Positions 7,236 through 15,144 are shown, numbered from the stretch's first letter. The stretch: 16,570 bases of DNA from Planctomycetota bacterium (GCA_022567365.1 JADFHG010000010.1:1-16570); one strand, 5' to 3'. The notes: generated from the letters alone by a model not told the origin. Translations and numbers: made by a program.

Positions 7236-10200
7236 TTGCCACACGTAACCTTCATCAGAATCGTTGCACCCATCGCGGTGCTTATGGCTTCGGTTTGTTT
7301 CAGCGGACATGCGCTGGCCGGGGACGACGTTCAGACGTTGAACGAGGCGATCGGGCTGTTCGGCGTCGGCGATTACCTCGCCGCCCAGGAACTTCTGGTC
7401 GACATCGACCGGTCGAAACTCTCCAAGAACGACCAGGCCCGCCGCGACGACTACGTTCGGCGCGTTCAGGTCGCCCTCCGCATGGAGGGCAAGGCCCTTC
7501 GCGATCTGGAGGACGCGGAGTCGGCGATGGCCGAAAACGACAATGAGCAAGCGCGCCTACTGCTGGATCGTGTGCTCGCGAACGAGTACGCCCCCGAGCC
7601 CGCCCGGAAGAAGGCAGCGGCGGACCGTCGTCGGCTACTCGCGGCGGACGACTCCGCGCCGGCTGAGGGGTCTGCTGAAGTGTCGAGCGACCCTGCCATC
7701 GCCGCTCAGGTCATCGTCGAGGAGAAGAGCGGTCCGACCACGGCACAAGTTCGCGACGCCAAGGATTTGACCGTGCAGGCGGACGGATTGGTCACCCGTG
7801 GGCAGTACGACGAGGCCGACGGGCTGTATCACCAGGCCATCGAGTTGGTTCCCGGCTATCCCGACGCCGTCGACGGGCTGAGCCGTGTTCGGGCACATCG
7901 GGAAAACGCCGGCGCTCGGGGTGAATCGCTGATTGACAGGCTCCGCCGTGAAAACGAGATCAACTGGCAACGGCACGAGTCCCAATTCCGGGAGGTTACC
8001 CGCCAGATTCATGTTATGGTCGGCGAGGCGCGCTTCGACGAGGCGAACCAATCGGTGCTCCGGGCGCGGCAGATCGTCGAATCCGGCAAGCAATTCGCCG
8101 ACCCCTCGACCAAGTACGACCAGCTCAAGGCGGAGATGAGCGCGCTGGCCGAGCACGTCGAGCGTTCGCAGCGACAGTACGAGGAAGACCAGGTTGCGAT
8201 CATCCGGGAGCAGATTCGCACGCAGCGTCAAATCAAGAGGCGCGAGCGTGAAGAGGATCGGAAGCGGCAGATCGACGCGCTCATGGCGCAGGCCCGCCAG
8301 CACCGCAAGGACCGTGAGTATCAGCAGGCGATCACGGTGCTCAAACAGGTCACGGTGATCGATCCGCGGATGATGATTGCCCGCGACATGCTCGACATGC
8401 TCGAGGACGACTACCAGTACTATCACGAGCGGCAAATCCACGACGACTACCGAGCGCAGACACGCCGCGCGCTCAACGCCGTCGAGGAAACGAAGATCCC
8501 ATGGGCGGATCAATTGCGCTACCCGGACAACTGGTTGAACATCATCGACCGGCCCGAGCGGCGCAGGAGCGGTGAGACCCGTGAGGATAGCCTGCTCTGG
8601 GGGGCGCTCGACCAGCCGGTGCGTCCGGACTTCAAGATGACGCCGTTCAACAGAGTCATGGAACGGCTCGCGACAACACACAACATCAACATCAATGTGA
8701 ACTGGAACGACCTCCAGGCGTCGGGCGTCGAGATAGACACGCCGATCAGCCTTTCACTCCCGAACGAGATTACGCTCAAGAAGACCTTGGAACTGGTGCT
8801 CGAGGACGTCAGCGCGTTGGGCACCAGGATTGGTTTCGACGTGAACGACGGCGTAATGACGGTCGCCACGCGCAAGCTCCTCGATGCGAAAACGTATCCC
8901 GCGGTCTACAACGTCGTGGACCTTCTGATGGAGATTCCCAACTTCAACGACGCCCCGATCACCGGGCTGCACCAGATGCGACCGAAAGCGACGCACTCGT
9001 CTCCCTATTCGGTTCAGCCCTGGATCGTGGGCGACGATGACGACGACGAACCGGACTACGATCCCGAGGTCGCCGCGCGGGTGTTCAAGATCATCGACAT
9101 CATTCAGAAAAACGTCCAGCCGAACTCATGGGTCGATTTCGGTGGGACCATCGCGACGATTGAGGAGATCAACGGACAACTCGTGGTCACGCAGAACTCG
9201 GCCGGGCACGCCCAGATCAGCGGATTGCTCGACAAACTGCGGGAACAGCGGGCAATTCAAATCGGAATCGAAGCCAGGTTCATCACGGTGTCGAGCCATT
9301 ACCTCGAGGAACTCGGTATCGACCTCGATATCGTACTCAACCCCGGCAACGCCGGATTCGACTTTATCTCCGGGGGCGGCAACTCGATCCTGACCGATCC
9401 GGTTCTGGGGTCGCGGCTGCTGCTACCGCGCACATTCACACAACTCGGATTCACGCCGTTGGTGCCCACGTTGGGCACTGCGTCGGCGTTAGGTAATGCG
9501 GGCGTCGTGGCCGCCGGCGGCAGTATCGCCCAACCCTTCCTGGCCCCGGTCCTCGTGCCGCAGCCGGCGGGTGGTATCATCGGCGGCAGCACCGCCACAC
9601 CCGTTCCGATCCTCAGCAATATTCTCCGGTTTACGGATCCGGCGGGCCTGAGCAGCGACGTTCCGGGAACGTTTGCGGGCAACGATGCCGGACCGGCACT
9701 GAGGATCTTCGGCAGCTTCCTCGACAACATCCAGGTCGACTTCCTCGTGCGGGCGACGCAGGCGGACTCGCGGACCAACGTCCTGACCGCACCGCGCCTC
9801 GTCCTGGTCAATGGTCAACGATCGTGGGTCGCGGTGACGCTCCAGACCAACTTCGTGAGCACGTTGACCCCGGTGGTTGCTACCGGCGCAGCTGCCATAG
9901 CGCCGATCACCGGAACGGTCAACGCGGGCGCCGTGCTCGACGTGCAGGCAACGGTGTCGGCGGACAAACGCTACGTGACGATAAATCTCCGCCCCGGAGT
10001 CGTTCGACTCAACGCGATCAGCACGTTCCAGTTCAGCGGCGGAGTCACCGGTCAGGGCTTTATTCAGTTGCCCGAGACCTCGAGCCAACTCATCAAGACG
10101 ACGGTTTCGGTGCCGGACGGTGGCACTCTCTTGATCGGCGGACAGAAGCTCGGCAACGAGTCGGAGGTCGAAGCGGGTGTGCCGATCCTCTCGAAAATCC

Positions 10201-10334
10201 CGATTCTCAAACGGATGTACTCGTCGCGATCGATGGTCAAGGACGAGCAGACGTTGTTGATCCTCATCAAACCGAGGATCTTCATTCAGTCCGAGCAGGA
10301 AGAGTTGGCCTTTCCGAGGTTCAACAGGGGTTAG
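7236..10334 (+). CDS. PilQ/GspD-type outer-membrane secretin with TPR-like and coiled-coil N-terminal extensions
   Basis: 1032 residues from TTG at 7236 (GAGGAGG eight bases upstream). Residues 1-27 form a Sec signal peptide with hydrophobic core IVAPIAVLMASVCF and cleavage after ALA; there is no lipobox. Residues 28-145 and about 175-230 look like TPR helices (GDYLAAQELL, GQYDEADGLYHQAIEL). A highly charged coiled coil covers about 300-355. An STN/N0-like secretin N-domain follows at about 470-565. An N1/N3-like domain near 620-690 contains LVVTQNSAGHAQISGLLDKL and EARFITVSSHYLEELGIDL. A Gly/Ala-rich segment separates it from the beta-barrel secretin core, which begins about 830 with DSRTNVLTAPRLVLVNGQ. 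The core ends with VPDGGTLLIGGQ near 959 and GVPILSKIPILKRMY, the family's diagnostic end. It forms a multimeric outer-membrane channel for a pilus or secreted substrate. The exbB-like gene starts 15 bases downstream. PilQ and GspD cannot be separated with confidence. Confidence 0.93.
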   Translation: MPHVTFIRIVAPIAVLMASVCFSGHALAGDDVQTLNEAIGLFGVGDYLAAQELLVDIDRSKLSKNDQARRDDYVRRVQVALRMEGKALRDLEDAESAMAENDNEQARLLLDRVLANEYAPEPARKKAAADRRRLLAADDSAPAEGSAEVSSDPAIAAQVIVEEKSGPTTAQVRDAKDLTVQADGLVTRGQYDEADGLYHQAIELVPGYPDAVDGLSRVRAHRENAGARGESLIDRLRRENEINWQRHESQFREVTRQIHVMVGEARFDEANQSVLRARQIVESGKQFADPSTKYDQLKAEMSALAEHVERSQRQYEEDQVAIIREQIRTQRQIKRREREEDRKRQIDALMAQARQHRKDREYQQAITVLKQVTVIDPRMMIARDMLDMLEDDYQYYHERQIHDDYRAQTRRALNAVEETKIPWADQLRYPDNWLNIIDRPERRRSGETREDSLLWGALDQPVRPDFKMTPFNRVMERLATTHNININVNWNDLQASGVEIDTPISLSLPNEITLKKTLELVLEDVSALGTRIGFDVNDGVMTVATRKLLDAKTYPAVYNVVDLLMEIPNFNDAPITGLHQMRPKATHSSPYSVQPWIVGDDDDDEPDYDPEVAARVFKIIDIIQKNVQPNSWVDFGGTIATIEEINGQLVVTQNSAGHAQISGLLDKLREQRAIQIGIEARFITVSSHYLEELGIDLDIVLNPGNAGFDFISGGGNSILTDPVLGSRLLLPRTFTQLGFTPLVPTLGTASALGNAGVVAAGGSIAQPFLAPVLVPQPAGGIIGGSTATPVPILSNILRFTDPAGLSSDVPGTFAGNDAGPALRIFGSFLDNIQVDFLVRATQADSRTNVLTAPRLVLVNGQRSWVAVTLQTNFVSTLTPVVATGAAAIAPITGTVNAGAVLDVQATVSADKRYVTINLRPGVVRLNAISTFQFSGGVTGQGFIQLPETSSQLIKTTVSVPDGGTLLIGGQKLGNESEVEAGVPILSKIPILKRMYSSRSMVKDEQTLLILIKPRIFIQSEQEELAFPRFNRG

Positions 10335-10349
10335 TCGCTTCCTGGGATT

Positions 10350-11090
10350 GTGGTCGTCGCCATTGCCATCGTCGCTTCATCCGGTGCGCATGATTGTGCG
10401 TGGTTCTTGGCCACCGCGGACCTTGGACGCCAGATCATCGGGGGCGGGGTCGTCGCCTGGGTGATCGTCGCCCTTTCGGTCGTCCTGCTCGCGCTGACCA
10501 TCCTGTACTTCCTCAATCTGCGACATGCCGTCCAATGCCCCGAGGAATTGCTCGAGGAGGTCGAAGGGCGACTGCGAAAACGGCAGTTGCCGAGCATCGT
10601 CGAGCTCCTGGAATCGGATCCTTCCGCATTGGCGCCGGTACTTGAAGCGCTTCTCAAGCGACGCACCGCTACACAAGAACAACTCGAGACCGTCCTCGCC
10701 GAATCTGCCGCCGAGCAAGCGGTGCTGATGTCGCAACGAGTCGCGTACATCGGACTGATCGCGGCCGTGGCGCCGATGCTCGGCCTCTTGGGTACGGTCT
10801 CGGGAATGATCCGCGCCTTTGCCACGATGTCGGCCACCGCCGTCCGACCCGACGCGTCGGAGCTGGCCGGCGCCATTGGCGAGGCACTGATCACCACCTA
10901 TCTGGGGCTGATTGTCGCCATTCCGGCGGTGGTTCTTCATACGTTTCTGCGGCACCGCGTGGTAGGTATCATGTTGCGTCTTGCGGAGATGGGCGAGCAG
11001 TTCATTGAATCACTCCGGTCCGCCGGTGGACCGCGCAATGCGACGGCGAGCGGGGGCGTTCGCCGCCCGACGGACGAACGACGGCCGTGA
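10350..11090 (+). CDS. exbB: ExbB/TolQ/MotA-type proton channel protein
   Basis: 246 residues with GTG start at 10350, the first possible start after an in-frame stop and only 15 bases after the secretin stop. The Shine-Dalgarno is poor, so translation is probably coupled to the secretin. Three membrane segments are visible: about 32-54 (VVAWVIVALSVVLLALTILYF), 130-150 (VAYIGLIAAVAPMLGLLGTV) and 175-197 (ALITTYLGLIVAIPAVVLHTF). The cytoplasmic loop lies between the first and second. The family motifs APMLGLLGTVSGMI and GEALITTYLGLIVAIPA are intact, including the channel-lining threonines. ExbB pentamers with an ExbD dimer turn proton-motive force into mechanical work on the outer membrane. 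ExbB and TolQ cannot be told apart from sequence alone. The stop overlaps the next start by four bases (GTGA). Confidence 0.93.
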   Translation: MVVAIAIVASSGAHDCAWFLATADLGRQIIGGGVVAWVIVALSVVLLALTILYFLNLRHAVQCPEELLEEVEGRLRKRQLPSIVELLESDPSALAPVLEALLKRRTATQEQLETVLAESAAEQAVLMSQRVAYIGLIAAVAPMLGLLGTVSGMIRAFATMSATAVRPDASELAGAIGEALITTYLGLIVAIPAVVLHTFLRHRVVGIMLRLAEMGEQFIESLRSAGGPRNATASGGVRRPTDERRP

Positions 11091-11494
11091 CGCTCTACGA
11101 ACAAACCGACGATCCAGAGCCGATCGATCTGACCGCCATGATCGACGTCATCTTCCTGCTGCTGATTTTCTGGATGACCGTGGCGAGAATCACCGGGGAG
11201 CCCGACCCCGCGGCGGTCGACGTGCCCAGAACGGATTCCGCGCGTGTCGTCGATCTTCCCATGGAATTGCTGACGGTCGAGTTGGCCCGCGGCGCGAACG
11301 ACCTTCTCGTAGGGACGGAGCGTATGTCGCTCGAGGGGCTTGTGAAATCGCTCGAGCGCGGACCGATGCCTCGCCACGTGATGGTTCGGGCGAAGGCGGA
11401 CGAGGAGGCCAACGCCGTCCAAACCGTTCTCGCCGCGTTGGCGACGGCGGGTATCAAACAGGTCGGACTCGCGGTACGGGGCATTGACGAATGA
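11087..11494 (+). CDS. exbD: ExbD/TolR family protein 1
   Basis: 135 residues; GTG at 11087 overlaps the exbB stop in a GTGA junction, implying translational coupling. One N-terminal membrane helix carries the family motif DLTAMIDVIFLLLIFWM with the proton-carrying aspartate at D20. The periplasmic domain (about 45-132) has the usual order: ELARGANDLLVGTERMS, then VRAKADEEANAVQTVLAALATAGIKQVGLAV. ExbD dimerises inside the ExbB pentamer. The gene lies between exbB and a second exbD paralogue, with ATGA overlap at its 3' end. Length is normal for the family. Confidence 0.93.
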   Translation: MTLYEQTDDPEPIDLTAMIDVIFLLLIFWMTVARITGEPDPAAVDVPRTDSARVVDLPMELLTVELARGANDLLVGTERMSLEGLVKSLERGPMPRHVMVRAKADEEANAVQTVLAALATAGIKQVGLAVRGIDE

Positions 11495-11928
11495 CCATCC
11501 GGCGCCGACTTCTTCGTTTGTCCGAGGGCGCGGTCGACGCCCGAACGCCGCTGATGGCGATGATCGACGTCGTGTTCCTCCTGATGATCTTCTTTCTGTT
11601 CGACTTCGACGCCATCCGTGAGCAGCAACTGGTGGCCGCGCTCGAGCGACCCAGCGCGACGCGGTCCGTGGCGGCGAGGTCCGCGTGTTGGCTCACGTTG
11701 CGGCAGGAGCCTGACGGGGGGATCGGGTTCCGCGTCGACGATGGCCGTTGGCTTCGCCGTGAAAAGGATCTGCACACCGCGCTGCAGATGTCGTTGGCGC
11801 GAGGCGGTTCGTCCGGTACGTTGATCGTGGATGCGCTCGAGGGAGTGGCATTCCAAGAGGTGATCGACGCGCTTGCACTGGGAGAGCGATGCGGCGCGAT
11901 CACCACGACGCTGAGGGTTGACCAGTGA
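11491..11928 (+). CDS. ExbD/TolR family protein 2 (divergent paralogue)
   Basis: 145 residues; ATG at 11491 overlaps the preceding TGA in an ATGA junction. A longer basic N-terminus (MTIRRRLLRLSEG) precedes the membrane helix MAMIDVVFLLMIFFLF, which keeps the essential aspartate (D26). The periplasmic domain retains the ExbD strand/helix order, but the final helix-strand part (LIVDALEGVAFQEVIDALALGERCGAI) lacks the usual AGI motif and contains a cysteine. It differs clearly from its neighbour, so this is not a recent duplication. The two may form an ExbD heterodimer, or one may serve a different partner. No TonB or TolA is encoded in the window. Confidence 0.88.
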   Translation: MTIRRRLLRLSEGAVDARTPLMAMIDVVFLLMIFFLFDFDAIREQQLVAALERPSATRSVAARSACWLTLRQEPDGGIGFRVDDGRWLRREKDLHTALQMSLARGGSSGTLIVDALEGVAFQEVIDALALGERCGAITTTLRVDQ

Positions 11929-11953
11929 AACGGTCCGCGATTTGCCCGGCAGC

Positions 11954-11987
11954 CTGTTGAAAAAAACGTGTGGCACGGCTTCAACGG
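11954..11987. other. A-rich imperfect hairpin between exbD2 and the YdjY gene
   Basis: GTTGAA (11956-11961) pairs with TTCAAC (11980-11985), extended by two outer pairs (one G-U). An inner CGTG/CACG stem (11967-11970 with 11974-11977) sits inside the loop, and an A-run (11960-11966) forms a bulge. It starts 26 bases after the exbD2 stop. On the plus strand no T-run follows the stem, so it is not a classic terminator; it may mark the end of the exb unit or a processing site. Confidence 0.3.
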
Positions 11988-12053
11988 CCTACCACGAGGT
12001 CGATAGTGGCGCCGGCGCGGAGAGATCCCGGCCACAACGAACGAAGCTCCGAT

Positions 12054-13208
12054 ATGCGATCACCGCGAAGGTACATGGGATTGTGGTGCGCCGGCCGTCC
12101 GGTTTCGGCGGCAAGTGTCCTCCTTCCAGCCGCTTGTGCCCTTTGCGCCGGCTCCGCGCTTGGGGCGCTGCGTGCGCCCTCGGCTGCGACGGCGAATCTC
12201 GTATCGTCCGACGATCCCCCACGACAAGAAAGGGGCCTGCCCGAGGAGCACCAACGTGCCGCGGAACGTATCGACCCCAAGACCCGCACCCCGGTCGATT
12301 TCGTACATGGTGTTCGGCTCGACTGGGCTCGCGGGGTTGTAGAGGTCGAGGCTGCCGTCGTCCTTCGACAGGGGCCGCTCGAACTGCTCGCGTGCACTCG
12401 CGGGACGCGCGAGCACGAGAGCATCCTCGTCGTCGCCGCCCGCCCGTTGCATATTTTTCAGGCCATGGGGCTGATGGGGTTGTCGCCCGGTAGCCCTGTA
12501 CGATACGACGAAGACACGGACAAGTGGCATCCGCCGTCCGGCGAGCGACTGCGCATCGATGTGCGTTACCCGGCACACGACGGATCGCGCGTGGTCCCCA
12601 TCGAGAGTTGGCTGCGCAACGTAAAGGGCGAGGGAAAGGGAGAGGTTGCCCCGTTACCGTGGGTCTTCGCGGGCTCGCGCGTGTTTGCGGGCGACGTTTT
12701 CGCCGCCGACGTCGAAGGCACGGTCATCTGCGTTGTCGATTTCGCCACGGCGCTGATCGGCATCGGCGCGCTGCACAGCGCCGACGACGCCGACTTGTGG
12801 CTGGTTGCCCGTACCAAAGCGATTCCCCCGGTCGGCACGCGATGTACGCTGTTGATTCGGTCGGCCGAACCGATGCCGCTTCCCGTGTCCGTGGGCGTGG
12901 ATGGGCGAATGCGATATGGCGATAAGGTGGTATCGGCCGCGGAGGTCGCCGCCATCGTGGAGCAGAAGAATGGGCCTCGGGGAGATGCCGGCGGGCGCGG
13001 GGTCATACTCACCCGAGGCAAGGGTGTTTCGGCAACCGCCGCTCGGGAGGCGATCGGGAAACTCGTCCGCGCCGGTATCGACCGACAGCGGATCGAGATT
13101 CGTCAGGGGCCGGAATCCTCGGCCGATGGGCGGGTGTCGCCGCCGCGAAAGAACGAGGCACCGAAGAAGCCGAAGCCGGATTCCGAAGTCAAACCACCCG
13201 ATGGTTGA
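12054..13208 (+). CDS. Secreted YdjY-domain protein with an ExbD-like C-terminal domain
   Basis: 384 residues from ATG at 12054, chosen over an upstream in-frame GTG (11970) because it starts directly at a signal peptide: MRSPRRYMGL, then a hydrophobic stretch to ALGA near 35-40. Residues about 88-270 form a YdjY-type domain, recognised from LLACTRGTREHESILVV, the helix PLHIFQAMGLMGLSPG, the WHPPSGERLRI motif and WVFAGS near 203-208. The role of YdjY domains is not established. Residues about 275-350 resemble the periplasmic domain of ExbD/TolR: VSVGVDGRMRYGDKVVSAAE, then GVILTRGKGVSATAAREAIG, then the terminal AGIDRQRIEIR. A lysine/proline-rich tail ends the protein. It lies 125 bases after exbD2, and its stop overlaps a possible TTG start of kdsD. 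The YdjY call is fairly sure; the ExbD-like call is inference. Confidence 0.75.
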   Translation: MRSPRRYMGLWCAGRPVSAASVLLPAACALCAGSALGALRAPSAATANLVSSDDPPRQERGLPEEHQRAAERIDPKTRTPVDFVHGVRLDWARGVVEVEAAVVLRQGPLELLACTRGTREHESILVVAARPLHIFQAMGLMGLSPGSPVRYDEDTDKWHPPSGERLRIDVRYPAHDGSRVVPIESWLRNVKGEGKGEVAPLPWVFAGSRVFAGDVFAADVEGTVICVVDFATALIGIGALHSADDADLWLVARTKAIPPVGTRCTLLIRSAEPMPLPVSVGVDGRMRYGDKVVSAAEVAAIVEQKNGPRGDAGGRGVILTRGKGVSATAAREAIGKLVRAGIDRQRIEIRQGPESSADGRVSPPRKNEAPKKPKPDSEVKPPDG

Positions 13209-13243
13209 GTAATTCGATCCGGTCGGTGACAATACGCCGCGAA

Positions 13244-14266
13244 ATGGACACGATTCAAACCGACAAGGCGGCAGTGGAGAGCGAGCGCGACGTCGCGGCG
13301 CGGGATAGGTTCATCCACGAGCGCGCGAGCGCCGTGCTCACCGCCGAGTCCGCCGCTATTCTGGATGCGCGTTCCCGACTGGGCGATTCGTTCACCGCCG
13401 CCGTGCGTACGATTCTGGAGTGCCGAGGGCGCGTCTGCGTGACGGGTGTCGGCAAGGCCGGCCTCATCGGTGCGAAGATCCAGGCGACGTTCGCCAGCAC
13501 GGGAACCCTCGCGTACGGCCTGCACCCCGTGGAGGCCCTCCACGGCGACCTGGGGATGATCCATGGGGACGACGTCGTCATTGCGCTGAGCAAGAGCGGC
13601 AGTTCGGAACTCGTCGAGTTGCTGCCTCGCCTCAAGGACCTGGGGTGCACCGTGATCCTCCTGACGTCCGACCCGGATTCGGCCGCGGCGAAGCACGCGG
13701 ACCATATCCTGCATCTGGGCACGGTGGAGGAGGCGTGTCCGCTCCAACTCGCGCCGAGTTCATCGACGGCGTCCATGCTCGCGCTCGGTGACGCGCTGGC
13801 GCTGACGGTCATGGAGCTCAAGAATGTCGATCGTGAACAATACGCGAGCTACCACCCCGGCGGTGCCCTCGGTCGGTACCTGATGACGGCCCGCGAGATC
13901 ATGCGGACGGGCGCGGATTGTCCGAAGGTCCACGTGACCGAAAGGCTCGAGGCGTGCCACGCGGCGATCCTTGCCGCCCCCTGCCGCGCTGGCGCCGCCG
14001 TTATTGTGGACGATACGGACCGACTCGTCGGATTCGTAACGCACGGCGATTTCTTTCGCCTTCTCTACCGCAAGGATTGGTCCGGCGATGCCGACATTGC
14101 CGACATCATGACCAGGTCTCCGAAGTTTGTACGGGCCGATGATCGGGCGAACAAGGCTATGGTGACCATGAAGCGGTACGCGATCGACGAGCTGCCGGTG
14201 CTCGACGAACATGACCGGGTCGTCGGCATGATCGACATCCAGGATCTTATCAACCGCGGTTTTTGA
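13244..14266 (+). CDS. kdsD: Arabinose-5-phosphate isomerase (SIS plus two CBS domains)
   Basis: Converts D-ribulose 5-phosphate to D-arabinose 5-phosphate, the first step towards KDO for lipopolysaccharide. 340 residues from ATG at 13244. The frame stays open to TTG 13205 (overlapping the previous stop) and GTG 13226; none has a convincing ribosome-binding site, so the start is uncertain by 13 residues. The SIS domain (about 40-200) shows TGVGKAGLIGAKIQATFASTGT with K71, then HPVEALHGDLGM, EACPLQLAPSSST (E163) and YHPGGALGR (H204), all matching KdsD. Two CBS domains follow, about 215-277 and 283-338. Odd point: the NSGESSE-type motif reads KSGSSE here, apparently one residue shorter, so a conserved glutamate seems to be missing. 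GutQ- or KpsF-type specificity is possible, but the function is the same. Confidence 0.92.
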   Translation: MDTIQTDKAAVESERDVAARDRFIHERASAVLTAESAAILDARSRLGDSFTAAVRTILECRGRVCVTGVGKAGLIGAKIQATFASTGTLAYGLHPVEALHGDLGMIHGDDVVIALSKSGSSELVELLPRLKDLGCTVILLTSDPDSAAAKHADHILHLGTVEEACPLQLAPSSSTASMLALGDALALTVMELKNVDREQYASYHPGGALGRYLMTAREIMRTGADCPKVHVTERLEACHAAILAAPCRAGAAVIVDDTDRLVGFVTHGDFFRLLYRKDWSGDADIADIMTRSPKFVRADDRANKAMVTMKRYAIDELPVLDEHDRVVGMIDIQDLINRGF

Positions 14267-14421
14267 CGGTCGCGACAGCGCGTGGACAGTTGCGAGAGGG
14301 TCGGGCATGCGCGGCGGAAAGGCACGGTCGCCGCGACGCCGATCCGACCGGCGCGTGATCGAGGACGTCTTGCGACGGCGGGCGCGGTCGCGTTCCTTGG
14401 CCGACAGGAGCCAAACACCCG
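14267..14421. other. 155-base gap between kdsD and the glycosyltransferase gene
   Basis: No gene, terminator or convincing promoter is seen. The sequence is GC-rich, with CGGTCGC/GCGACG-type words scattered through it. Its 3' end carries the glycosyltransferase ribosome-binding site CAGGAG (14405-14410). Confidence 0.5.
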
Positions 14422-15138
14422 ATGCGGTTATCCATCGTCATTCCGGTCTACAACGAGGTCCGAACGCTCGAGGAGCTGCTCTCGCAAGTGTTCGCCATCG
14501 ATACCGGTTTGGATCGACAGGTCATCCTGGTGGACGACGGTTCGACCGACGGTACGCTCGAGCTCTATCCCAAGATCCAGGATCGATGGCCGAACGAGGA
14601 CCTCGTCGTGCATCTCCAACCGGTCAACAAGGGCAAGGGTGCCGCCCTGCGCGAGGGCTTCAAGCGCGCGACCGGCGATATCGTGCTGATTCAGGACGCC
14701 GATCTGGAATATCACCCGCGCGACTACCCGCGTCTGCTCCAACCGATTCTCGACGGGCGTGCGGACGTCGTTTACGGATCGCGATTCGTCGGCGGGCAGG
14801 ATCATCGCGTTCACCTGTTCTGGCACATGGTCGGCAACAAGTTCCTTACCGCCTTTTCGAACATGTTCACCAACCTCACACTGACGGACATGGAAACATG
14901 CTACAAGGTGTTCCGTGCGGAGGTGCTCGAGGGTCTCACGCTGAAGGCGAATCGGTTCAACATCGAACCGGAGATCACGGCAAGGATCGCTCGCAAGAAC
15001 GCGCACGGAAGGCGATGGCGGATCTTCGAAGTCGGAATCAGCTACGCCGGACGCGACTACGAAGAGGGAAAGAAGATTACCTGGCGGGACGGCGTCTCGG
15101 CGCTTTGGACGATCGTCAAATGCCGGTTTAGCGGATAG
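14422..15138 (+). CDS. Family 2 glycosyltransferase (dolichol-phosphate mannose synthase-like)
   Basis: 238 residues; ATG preceded by CAGGAG at 14405-14410. It has a complete GT-A domain. The N-terminal strand is LSIVIPVYNE, the nucleotide-binding motif VDDGSTDGT is at 37-45, NKGKGAALREGF is at 69-80, and the metal-binding DAD is at 92-94 (IQDADLEYHPRDYP). Further family motifs are VYGSRF and DMETCYKVFRAEVL, then EPEITARIA. The sequence ends without a membrane segment, so this is the soluble DPM1-like form that transfers a sugar, often mannose or glucose, from a nucleotide to a polyprenyl phosphate. The sugar cannot be read from sequence. Adjacent kdsD suggests envelope polysaccharide synthesis, though the genes are 155 bases apart. 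The sigma-factor gene begins six bases after its stop, so these two are co-transcribed. Confidence 0.93.
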   Translation: MRLSIVIPVYNEVRTLEELLSQVFAIDTGLDRQVILVDDGSTDGTLELYPKIQDRWPNEDLVVHLQPVNKGKGAALREGFKRATGDIVLIQDADLEYHPRDYPRLLQPILDGRADVVYGSRFVGGQDHRVHLFWHMVGNKFLTAFSNMFTNLTLTDMETCYKVFRAEVLEGLTLKANRFNIEPEITARIARKNAHGRRWRIFEVGISYAGRDYEEGKKITWRDGVSALWTIVKCRFSG

Positions 15139-15144
15139 CAAACG

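Noticed and set aside
5665..7242. Minus-strand 525-residue open frame that covers the non-coding region before the secretin
   Set aside because: Tempting because it fills the 734-base gap, but the translation is Arg/Pro/Gly-rich without motifs and half of it is antisense to a well-supported gene.
13205..13243. Earlier starts of kdsD (TTG 13205, GTG 13226)
   Set aside because: Not excluded. TTG 13205 overlaps the previous stop and could be coupled, but the extra 13 residues have no family counterpart, so ATG 13244 is preferred.
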